The notes under the pieces: model-generated
The model's database searches: none
What the model was told of the DNA's origin: nothing
Seen by the model: only the letters and a program-made list of their open reading frames with translations
Made by a program: the position numbers and the translations under genes
Shown: in pieces, positions 1-5,427 of the stretch
Layout of the letters: each line of letters begins with the position of its first letter
Position numbering within the stretch: position 1 is the stretch's first letter
Source: Bacillota bacterium
GTDB taxonomy: Bacteria > Bacillota > GCA-003054495 > Carboxydocellales > JAJZTU01
NCBI GenBank assembly: GCA_021848765.1
Contig: JAJZTU010000144.1
Coordinates: 1-8,251, forward strand
DNA length: 8,251 bases
Reading direction: 5' to 3'

Positions 1-66
1 CAGGTCTACACTCTCCCCAAAAAGAGCCCCTTTGGGGATGGCAATGGTCAGATAATTTGTTTCCAA
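1..66 (-). CDS. hisG: ATP phosphoribosyltransferase catalytic subunit HisG, 5' end only
   Basis: The first 22 codons of a minus-strand gene run off the left edge. The reading frame starts at a TTG (66-64) preceded by a GGAGGG ribosome binding site about six bases upstream, and reads METNYLTIAIPKGALFGESV and onward. The LTIAIPKG segment is the characteristic first strand and substrate loop at the N-terminus of HisG, which joins ATP and PRPP in the first step of histidine synthesis. Short-form HisG works as a complex with HisZ, and hisZ lies 2.9 kb upstream on the same strand, which supports the call. The usual KGRL of the family is KGAL here. The two genes are separated by an agr cassette. Only the N-terminus is visible, so length and intactness cannot be judged. 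Confidence 0.85.
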   Translation of the reverse strand, partial: METNYLTIAIPKGALFGESVDL

Positions 67-113
67 ACCAATCCCTCCGTTACTTTAGTACGTTAAAGCG
101 ATAATACATTAAC

Positions 114-143
114 ATTGTAGCATCATAGATAAATCAGTGTCAA
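114..143 (-). promoter_or_regulatory. sigma-A-type promoter of hisG
   Basis: On the minus strand a perfect TTGACA (143-138) is followed after 18 bases by TACAAT (119-114). Transcription would start near 107, about 40 bases upstream of the hisG TTG. This gives hisG its own promoter downstream of the terminator that closes the kinase gene. A small palindrome, TACTTTAGTA (81-90), lies in the leader between this promoter and the ribosome binding site and could be an operator, but that is only a guess. Confidence 0.75.
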
Positions 144-157
144 TAATAATTTTTTCC

Positions 158-204
158 ACAAAAACACAAAAAACCCCGCCCTGTTTCTAATCCAGGCAGG
201 GTGC
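158..204 (-). terminator. rho-independent terminator ending the agr cassette
   Basis: On the minus strand ACCCTGCC pairs with GGGCGGGGT (one G-U pair), followed by TTTTTTGTGTTTTTG. The 5' arm overlaps the last codons and stop of the histidine kinase gene. It separates the agr transcript from the hisG promoter just downstream. Confidence 0.7.
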
Positions 205-1092
205 TTTCTTTAATTCAAAGTTAAATTTCGGCAGGTATATGGTAAAAGTAGTCCCTTTCCCTTCTTCGCTTTCAAAGACAACCTTTCCCCCATGTTTGTG
301 GGCCAGGCTTTGAACTATGTCCAGGCCCAGGCCATTGCCATCCATACCTTTGGTTGTGAATCCCCTTTGAAAAATGACGGGGTGAAGTTCCTTGGGGATA
401 ATAGGTTCCCGGTTATAAACCGCAAGCTCCCAGTCATGCTGCCCTTCCCGCAGTATTACCCGCACTTGCCGCCTTTCATGCGCAAGCGGTATGGACGCAT
501 CCAGGGCATTTTCGATAAGGTTGCCTAAAATCCGGGCTACATCAAGGCCGGGGATGTTCAGCCCCTGAAATTCTGATTCTGCTATAACGTCAAAAGGGAT
601 AGCCAGTTCATAAGCTTGAGCTGCTTTTTTCAGCAGCAGGGCATCAATTTCCGGGCGGCCCACAAAGCGTATCCGCTTGTTGTTTCTGAGTTCATTAACT
701 ATTTCAATTATATACTCCTGGGCCTGTTGGGGTTTGTTCAACTGCATAAGGCCGGAAATAACCTGGAGATGATTGATAAAATCATGCCGGTGGGAGCGCA
801 GGGTCTCCAACAGTTCCTCGTTTTCCTGGAGGTGGGCATTGGCTACCCGCCAGTCGGTTTCAAACTGGGCTAAGCGGACAATCTCTTTAATCCCCAAAAT
901 AGCCAAAATGGCCAGTACAATACCGGCCAAGCTCATCCCGATAAGAACAATACTCCGTGCGGTGCCTCTGAGTGTACCGGGATCGCGCATCCAGGCATTC
1001 CAGAGGATAATTACCAGAATAAACAGGAGTGTTTGGGCCAGGGAGGAGATGATCAGATTGATGGCCTTTTTTTCACTGGTATTTACATTCAA
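187..1092 (-). CDS. Membrane sensor histidine kinase, Spo0B/CitA-AgrC-like, probable peptide-signal kinase
   Basis: A 301-residue kinase. Two hydrophobic segments (about residues 11-33 and 47-68) precede a short coiled linker. The dimerisation motif is HRHDFINHLQ (101-110), with H103 as the likely phosphoacceptor; RHDxxNHL is typical of the Spo0B/DcuS/AgrC type. The ATPase domain follows: N-box LGNLIENALDAS (189-200; N191, N195), a degenerate G1 region near NREPIIP, and the G2 glycine loop GNGLGLDIV (252-260). There is no sizeable extracellular domain and only two membrane spans, far fewer than the six or so of a full AgrC. The sensing part may therefore be supplied by the small membrane protein encoded 24 bases upstream. 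The start is a TTG preceded by GGGGAGTTGAGG; no better start is visible. It is the last gene of the agr cassette. The response regulator is not in the window. Confidence 0.85.
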   Translation of the reverse strand: MNVNTSEKKAINLIISSLAQTLLFILVIILWNAWMRDPGTLRGTARSIVLIGMSLAGIVLAILAILGIKEIVRLAQFETDWRVANAHLQENEELLETLRSHRHDFINHLQVISGLMQLNKPQQAQEYIIEIVNELRNNKRIRFVGRPEIDALLLKKAAQAYELAIPFDVIAESEFQGLNIPGLDVARILGNLIENALDASIPLAHERRQVRVILREGQHDWELAVYNREPIIPKELHPVIFQRGFTTKGMDGNGLGLDIVQSLAHKHGGKVVFESEEGKGTTFTIYLPKFNFELKKAPCLD

Positions 1093-1116
1093 TATGCCTC
1101 AACTCCCCAAAGGAGG

Positions 1117-1614
1117 TTATAACCTAACCTCTGGATTCTTGCCGGAAAGGTCAAAGAGCGTAAACTTTTTAACATGCAGGACAGCCGCAAAAATATAGAT
1201 AGGAATGCTCTCCAAATGGACAATGGTGACCTGAATCCACCATTTAGCCAGAACTTCGTCTATAGAAAGCTTCAGATTAAGGATATCGAACATGACTATG
1301 AGAGCCAAAACCTCAACTATAACAATAATTATATAAGAGCTGACAGCGGAAATAACCGCTGTACTCCACTTTACCTTAACAAGACTACGTAATGCTATTA
1401 CCAATAATAGCACAGAAACAGGCGTATGCAGGCCATAAGGAAGTTTTAGCAAACTAATCAAAAACTTAAACCCATAGCCGGTAAAGGAAATGCATACACC
1501 GACAACTATAGCCCGTTTCAGAGTCATCCGTATTCCATAAAGCGCTAACCCTACATAACTAGCCACTGTGAGGTGGGGAATCCAACCGATGATGACTGCC
1601 CAGATGCTGTCCAT
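1117..1614 (-). CDS. Multi-span membrane protein of the agr cassette, candidate receptor half of a split AgrC
   Basis: A 165-residue, very hydrophobic protein with four to five predicted membrane spans (roughly residues 8-28, 33-55, 63-78, 84-110 and 127-148) and a short charged C-terminal tail. A GGAGG six bases before the ATG supports the start. It has no catalytic motif and no kinase domain. The arrangement, including the LPYGLHTPVSVLLLVIAL segment, resembles the membrane sensor part that precedes the kinase domain in AgrC-type proteins; this is recollection, not an alignment. It lies between agrD and a kinase with only two spans and is spaced for co-translation with that kinase. I infer that it binds the cyclic peptide and signals to the kinase. 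It could instead be an immunity or export accessory. Its AT-rich composition matches agrD rather than the his genes. Confidence 0.7.
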   Translation of the reverse strand: MDSIWAVIIGWIPHLTVASYVGLALYGIRMTLKRAIVVGVCISFTGYGFKFLISLLKLPYGLHTPVSVLLLVIALRSLVKVKWSTAVISAVSSYIIIVIVEVLALIVMFDILNLKLSIDEVLAKWWIQVTIVHLESIPIYIFAAVLHVKKFTLFDLSGKNPEVRL

Positions 1615-1649
1615 GCTTCTCCTCCGTACGGTGTTAAGGTGTTAATGAA

Positions 1650-1878
1650 AAAGTAAAGCACCCCAAAACTCACGCTAAGATTTAACTACTTCCGCAGGGC
1701 CTCCGGAACCTCAGGCTCATATCCAAACAAAACGCTGGTAACAGAAACATTAGCATAAGCCAGTAAAAACAACACAGATGCCATTCCATACAGAGCCTTT
1801 TTCCACATATGTATTCCCCCTTATGTAGTCACCACTCCGCTAGCAATATTTTTGGTGAGTAACAGGGTGCTTTACTTT
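1650..1878. repeat. 14-bp perfect inverted repeat enclosing agrD
   Basis: AAAGTAAAGCACCC at 1650-1663 is the exact reverse complement of GGGTGCTTTACTTT at 1865-1878. The arms lie 201 bases apart and the whole agrD gene with its ribosome binding site lies between them. In the minus-strand transcript they could pair as a long-range stem around the agrD message. The outer side of the downstream arm is T-rich (CTTTTTCATT), which is weakly terminator-like. Confidence 0.75.
1686..1808 (-). CDS. agrD: AgrD-type cyclic lactone autoinducer propeptide (serine variant)
   Basis: A 40-residue ORF with ATG at 1808, an AGGGGGA ribosome binding site seven to eight bases upstream, and TAG at 1686. It has the three-part AgrD layout: a basic, amphipathic leader MWKKALYGMASVLFLLAYAN (1-20), a short signal segment VSVTSVLFG (21-29), and an acidic recognition tail YEPEVPEALRK (30-40) that matches the conserved E.EVP.EL tail of AgrD peptides. 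Aligning the tail on S. aureus and C. perfringens AgrD places S25 exactly where the ring cysteine sits, five residues before the cleavage point, predicting a Ser-Val-Leu-Phe-Gly lactone ring. There is no cysteine in the peptide. It is encoded just downstream of agrB, its expected processing protease. The N-terminal cleavage point cannot be read from sequence. Confidence 0.9.
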   Translation of the reverse strand: MWKKALYGMASVLFLLAYANVSVTSVLFGYEPEVPEALRK

Positions 1879-2003
1879 CTTTATTTAATTAGCGTAAAGC
1901 CGTGGAAAGCCAGGTTCGTCTGTCAATAGGAATTTAGTCTGATTTTTACTTTAGAGTTAGTTTTCGACAGAATTCCCTATTTTCCTGCCCGACTTTGATT
2001 TTT

Positions 2004-2681
2004 TTATAATTTTTCGCTTTTTACCGTAAATAAGATATCCAGCATCTTCTCCCCTCCCCGCAAAAGCCCGAAGCCCAAGGGGGTCAGGCTCATTAGCTGC
2101 CAGACTATCCCCAGTTGGGAAGCCAGTAATACCTCCTGATGCTCCAGACCCCATTGCCAACTGTAAACCAACCAAACAGTCCCTCCCCACCACCAGAGCA
2201 AGGCCAGAGAACAACTCCTCATCACCACCACTTGGAGATAGGTTTGCTTAGGCTTGCCCGGAGCCGGCGCAGGAGCATAGAAATAAATTATCCCTGTCCC
2301 GATCACGACAATCAGTATTAGGATAACCCTGGTTTGTAAGGTTAAAACCTCCAGGTCAGGGATTTTTTCCATAAACGGGACACCGGCCGCAGCAAGCCAT
2401 CCAATAGCGATAAAGACAACTGCTCCCAGGCCGACACAGCGGGAAAGCCGCGAAGCATGAGCCCCCCCGGAAAAAATCCGTAATGCCGAAGCGCTTAAAG
2501 CCGCAGCCAGTGCGGTGGGCAATACTCCCAGCAAACTTGCCGCTACAGCCAATACCCCATAGCCCAAGATTGAAGTAAACACTAAATTAAGGGAGTACTT
2601 AAGAACTTCTTCCTCTGATTTCCCATAGTCTAACTTTTTCGCCAGCCAGTGGGCCTGACCGGCAATCACTTTTTGCAGCAT
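2004..2681 (-). CDS. agrB: Accessory gene regulator protein AgrB, peptide-processing membrane cysteine protease
   Basis: A 225-residue integral membrane protein, slightly longer than the usual ~190-210. It carries the AgrB signature FSGGAHASRLSRC, with catalytic H75 and C82 seven residues apart, as in S. aureus AgrB (H77, C84). Hydrophobic segments occupy most of the chain from residue 35 on. AgrB cuts the C-terminal tail from AgrD, drives ring closure and takes part in export. The ATG at 2681 is preceded by GGAGG seven bases upstream. It is the first gene of the cassette, downstream of a strong terminator that closes hisZ. The 195 bases between its stop and agrD are long for an agrBD pair and contain the upstream arm of an inverted repeat. 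Confidence 0.92.
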   Translation of the reverse strand: MLQKVIAGQAHWLAKKLDYGKSEEEVLKYSLNLVFTSILGYGVLAVAASLLGVLPTALAAALSASALRIFSGGAHASRLSRCVGLGAVVFIAIGWLAAAGVPFMEKIPDLEVLTLQTRVILILIVVIGTGIIYFYAPAPAPGKPKQTYLQVVVMRSCSLALLWWWGGTVWLVYSWQWGLEHQEVLLASQLGIVWQLMSLTPLGFGLLRGGEKMLDILFTVKSEKL

Positions 2682-2725
2682 AACCCAACCTCCAAACCGC
2701 CGTTCCGTTCAGATTAAAGCTCATA

Positions 2726-2778
2726 ATTATATTATCAGTTATAATTGCAAATAACTAAACATATCCATTTGGTTAAAC
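2726..2778 (-). promoter_or_regulatory. possible regulated promoter of the agr cassette
   Basis: In the AT-rich gap between the hisZ terminator and agrB, the minus strand carries TATAAT (2731-2726) with no recognisable -35 hexamer at the right spacing (TTATTT at 17 bases). Just upstream are two GTTTA direct repeats 18 bases apart (2760-2756 and 2778-2774). A weak -35 with repeats beside it would fit an activator-dependent promoter, but the spacing differs from the two-turn repeats of AgrA sites. Confidence 0.3.
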
Positions 2779-2812
2779 TTAGTCCTTTTGGCTTGTATTC
2801 CCTTTTGGGAGT

Positions 2813-2850
2813 AAAAAACAAGCAGGAATTCCACTTCCTGCTTGTTTTTT
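2813..2850 (-). terminator. strong hairpin terminator after hisZ, bidirectional
   Basis: AAAAAACAAGCAGGAA (2813-2828) pairs perfectly with TTCCTGCTTGTTTTTT (2835-2850) around a six-base loop. Both strands show a T run after the GC-containing stem, so it can act in either direction. It lies about 70 bases past the hisZ stop and insulates hisZ from the agr cassette. Confidence 0.88.
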
Positions 2851-2918
2851 CTTCTTTTTTCTATTTATCTCTTATTTTTATGATAAAATAATCCATTATC
2901 AGTCTTTTTTCACGATAT

Positions 2919-4100
2919 TTATAGTTCAACAATTCTACTGATACCCCGTTCACCAGCATAACTGCGTACCTTCTCCACATCACTTTCCAGTAACTCTGTC
3001 TCTACAGCCAGGCCCTCCTGGCGGTATTTTTGGGCCAGTTGGATAGCTTCCCGGCGTTTTTCCTTTGGGTAAACCAGTAAGACGTCCGCTACCGGCACAG
3101 GCATGGTATCCCCCTGGCGGTCCAGAGCCAGCATGATGCGCTCCAGGCCTACAGCAAAGCCGGTGGCCGGGCTGGGGTGTCCTAACTGTCCCAGAAGTTT
3201 ATCGTAGCGCCCCCCACCGCAGATAGGAAAGCCCAGGTGCTGGGCGTATCCTTCAAAAATTAGTCCGGTATAATACTCGAATCCCCGGAGGATGCTGAAA
3301 TCCACCACCACATATTGGTCAACACCATAGTTCTCCAGCACTGCAAAAATCTCCTTGAGATTATCAAGTCCTGTTTTGGCCGGGGAGTTAGCGAGCAATT
3401 CCTCTGCCCGGTCCAGCACTTCCTTGCCTCCCCGCAGAGAAAGCAACTCCATTATCCTGTCCTGAACAGCACTGCCGGCGCCTGATGCTGCCAGCAGCTC
3501 CTCCATACCCACAAAGTCTTTGTTGGCCAGGGTATTTTTGAACCGGCGCTGTTCTTGTTCCGCCAGGCCGATTTCCTCCATCACCCCATTAAACACAGCC
3601 ATCTGACCCAGGTGAATCTGGAAATTCTTCAGCCCGGCCGCTTTTAAAACTTCTGCAGCCAGGGCAACTACTTCCCCATCTGCATCCCCGCTGGCTGACC
3701 CTATGAACTCTACTCCCGCCTGGAAAAACTCCCGCTGCCTGCCCACTTGAGGCTCAGCGTAGCTGAACACATTGGCCAGATAAAACAAGCGCAGGGGCGC
3801 AGGACAGTCTTTCATTCTGGTCGCGACCAGCCTGGCGATAGGGGTAGTCATGTCCGGGCGCAGGGCCAGAATGTGTCCCTGCCTGTCCAGGAACTTAAAG
3901 AGACTCTCTTCGTGTTCACCGTTATTCCCGGCAGCCAGGGCGTGGTAGAACTCAAAAGTGGGGGTAATGACCTCTCTATAGCCCCAGCGGTAAAAAATCC
4001 GGGCAAATACCTGTTCCAGCTGCCGTTTGCGCCAGGCCTCCCCGGGGAGCATGTCTTTTACACCCACGGGAACCCGCAACTTAAGGCCATGGTTATCCAT
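2919..4100 (-). CDS. hisZ: ATP phosphoribosyltransferase regulatory subunit HisZ
   Basis: A 393-residue histidyl-tRNA-synthetase-like protein. Seen in order: an N-terminal PVGVKDMLPGEA segment (11-22), motif 2-like ALRPDMTTPIARL (79-91), LFYLANVFSYAEPQVGRQREFFQAGVE beginning at 105, the histidine-binding-like LRGFEYYTG (271-279), and motif 3-like GGGRYDKL with GFAVGLERI (295-322). Residues 335-393 resemble a shortened anticodon-binding domain, as in longer Firmicute HisZ proteins. A true HisRS would be about 420 residues; the short, incomplete C-terminal domain and the his-gene setting favour HisZ. HisZ has no ligation activity and activates short-form HisG, giving histidine feedback control. 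The ATG follows AAGGATG, and the gene begins 13 bases after the yerC-type gene, so the two are co-transcribed. Confidence 0.93.
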   Translation of the reverse strand: MDNHGLKLRVPVGVKDMLPGEAWRKRQLEQVFARIFYRWGYREVITPTFEFYHALAAGNNGEHEESLFKFLDRQGHILALRPDMTTPIARLVATRMKDCPAPLRLFYLANVFSYAEPQVGRQREFFQAGVEFIGSASGDADGEVVALAAEVLKAAGLKNFQIHLGQMAVFNGVMEEIGLAEQEQRRFKNTLANKDFVGMEELLAASGAGSAVQDRIMELLSLRGGKEVLDRAEELLANSPAKTGLDNLKEIFAVLENYGVDQYVVVDFSILRGFEYYTGLIFEGYAQHLGFPICGGGRYDKLLGQLGHPSPATGFAVGLERIMLALDRQGDTMPVPVADVLLVYPKEKRREAIQLAQKYRQEGLAVETELLESDVEKVRSYAGERGISRIVEL

Positions 4101-4113
4101 TAGTACATCATCC

Positions 4114-4425
4114 TTATAAAATAGTATCTTCCCGCTCCTTTAGCCTTTTAAGCACCAGCTTATAGCCATCTGCCCCGTAATTAAGGCAGCGCTTCACCCG
4201 GCTGATGGTTGCAGTACTGGCTCCTGTCTTCTCCGCAATAGAGCCATAGGTAGCATCAGCCTCCAGCATTTTGGCCACCTCCAGGCGCTGGGCCAGGGAT
4301 TTAAGTTCGGCTACAGTGCACACGTCCTCAAAAAAACGATAGCAGTCCTCTTCAGTTTTCAGGAGCAATACAGCCTCAAAAAGCTTGTCAACAAGAGGGT
4401 CTTTGAGTTTGGACCGGTAACCCAC
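4114..4425 (-). CDS. yerC: YerC/YecD-family TrpR-like transcriptional regulator, likely histidine-gene regulator
   Basis: A 103-residue DNA-binding protein of the TrpR-related YerC/YecD family. Family features seen are an N-terminal GYRSKLKDPLVDKLFEAVL helix, the CYRFFEDVCTVAELKSLAQR segment, and the helix-turn-helix YGSIAEKTGASTATISRVKR followed by CLNYGADGYKLVL. A longer version starting at GTG 4449 is possible, but that codon has no ribosome binding site. GTG 4425 is preceded by AAAGGGGGAA at good spacing and gives the usual family N-terminus, so I chose it. It stands immediately upstream of hisZ in one operon, with its own promoter. Relatives beside his genes have been proposed as histidine-responsive repressors (HisR); that role is inference here. 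Confidence 0.88.
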   Translation of the reverse strand: MGYRSKLKDPLVDKLFEAVLLLKTEEDCYRFFEDVCTVAELKSLAQRLEVAKMLEADATYGSIAEKTGASTATISRVKRCLNYGADGYKLVLKRLKEREDTIL

Positions 4426-4467
4426 CGCACTTCCCCCTTTAGCTTCCACTATTCAGCATCATTTTCC

Positions 4468-4496
4468 ATTATACCGGGTCAGCCTCAGGGGTGCAA
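4468..4496 (-). promoter_or_regulatory. sigma-A-type promoter of the yerC-hisZ operon
   Basis: On the minus strand TTGCAC (4496-4491) is followed after 17 bases by a perfect TATAAT (4473-4468). The predicted start near 4461 leaves a leader of about 36 bases before GTG 4425, too short for a riboswitch or T-box. It lies wholly in the gap after the Nudix gene. Confidence 0.75.
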
Positions 4497-4514
4497 CTGT
4501 CTTGTTCAGGAGTG

Positions 4515-5042
4515 TTATCGTTCAGAAACCGGGAGCAGCCCCAACTCCCTAAGCCTCTGTATCGCCAGGGTAAAAACCTTGTCCCGCATAGCCGGGTTAT
4601 ACTTGTGCTCCGTGACTACCCGCTCCAGGCATCCCAAGGAAAGAATCTCTATATCAACCATTTCAGAACCTTCCGGAATGGGTTCCAGCTTTAAACCCTC
4701 TGCATAATACAGGGCAATAGTCATTACCCAACTCTGCTTCCCCTTCTTAAAGCGGTACTGTCCGAATTTTGCCGGCTCTCCGACCCGGCATCCGGCTTCC
4801 TCGTATGCCTCCCGGAGGACAGCGTCCTTCTCGCTCTCCCCCGATTCCAGTCTTCCGCCGGGAATTTCCCAGCCCCGAATGGGGTTATGTACGGTAATCA
4901 GGCCATTGCCCCAAGGAATGAAAACTATAACACTGTCCGCAGTTCCAGGTAAATTGTCCAGATCGAAGCTAAGTTCAATCTCACCCATGCTCCCGCGAAA
5001 GCGGTATCTCCGGGAAGATTCCTTGGTGTTGATAGTTTTCAC
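4515..5042 (-). CDS. Nudix hydrolase, YtkD-like
   Basis: A 175-residue protein with a complete Nudix box at 63-85: G63, E69, then REAYEEAGC (77-85), matching GX5EX7REUXEEXGU. The preceding strand NPIRGWEIPGG (53-63) and the N-terminal FRGSMGEIELSFD resemble Bacillus YtkD, which hydrolyses oxidised nucleoside triphosphates. Substrate choice cannot be read from the motif, so this is a Mg-dependent nucleoside-diphosphate-linked hydrolase of unknown target. The start is uncertain. GTG 5042 is fused to its own AAAAGGGG sequence, leaving almost no spacing, and the next start (ATG at 4988, residue 19) would cut into the region that looks homologous to YtkD. The upstream region is a transposon scar, so its original promoter may be gone. 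No terminator is seen before the yerC promoter. Confidence 0.87.
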   Translation of the reverse strand: MKTINTKESSRRYRFRGSMGEIELSFDLDNLPGTADSVIVFIPWGNGLITVHNPIRGWEIPGGRLESGESEKDAVLREAYEEAGCRVGEPAKFGQYRFKKGKQSWVMTIALYYAEGLKLEPIPEGSEMVDIEILSLGCLERVVTEHKYNPAMRDKVFTLAIQRLRELGLLPVSER

Positions 5043-5072
5043 CCCCTTTTATTTTGTGGACTTTACCTATTT

Positions 5073-5375
5073 CTAAAGCTCGGTGAAGCCGAAGAAGTCC
5101 CGGATTTCTGCCCGGTGGTATTTGATTGTTCGTCATGACCAGTCGTATTCTGAGAAGGTTTTGGAATTTACGCGAACCCGTTTGGCTATGTATTCAAGTA
5201 CTGGCTTTGGAACATCCCCGAAATTACTTGGGAATCGACCTTCGTTTTGGAAGTACTTTACGAGCACTGCGTAGCCAAGCCTATTTGCGCCCGTTTTGAT
5301 CTCAACTGTTTTCATTTCGTGGGGTACAATTGTAAAACAGTCAATCAGGTCTTCCAATTCCCAAACGCGTTTCAT
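5073..5375 (-). pseudogene. tnpA: Tn3-family transposase TnpA, N-terminal fragment with in-frame stop
   Basis: An 80-codon ORF starts at ATG 5375 behind AAGGAG and ends at TGA (5135-5133). Its sequence, including LIDCFTIVPHE, KTGANRLGYAVLVKYFQ, EGRFP and YDWS, is the N-terminal domain (DUF4158) of Tn3-family transposases. The same frame continues past the TGA as RTIKYHRAEIRDFFGF, exactly the family continuation after YDWSG, so the expected glycine codon GGA has become TGA. Homology ends at about FTEL, followed by TAG at 5075-5073. A full TnpA is about 980 residues with a C-terminal DDE catalytic domain, all absent here. It lies 52 bases downstream of tnpI on the same strand. The fragment should be non-functional. 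Confidence 0.88.
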
Positions 5376-5427
5376 GAATAATCTCCTTCCAGTCTTCGGT
5401 TGACAAGTTACTTATCCAAAAAGAAGC

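Noticed and set aside
197..207. CAGGGTGCTTT shared with the repeat arm at 1863-1873 as a third repeat copy
   Set aside because: Eleven matching bases are expected by chance in a window this size, and this copy is explained by kinase codons within the terminator.
1880..1935. TTGACA on the minus strand upstream of agrD as a dedicated agrD promoter
   Set aside because: No -10 hexamer lies at 16-18 bases; the nearest AT-rich block is over 20 bases away.
1957..2214. 85-residue minus-strand ORF overlapping the agrB 3' end
   Set aside because: It is in another frame of agrB, has low-complexity composition and no ribosome binding site.
5133..5375. Independent 80-residue hypothetical protein
   Set aside because: Family homology continues in the same frame past the TGA, so this is the head of a broken Tn3-type transposase rather than a complete small gene.
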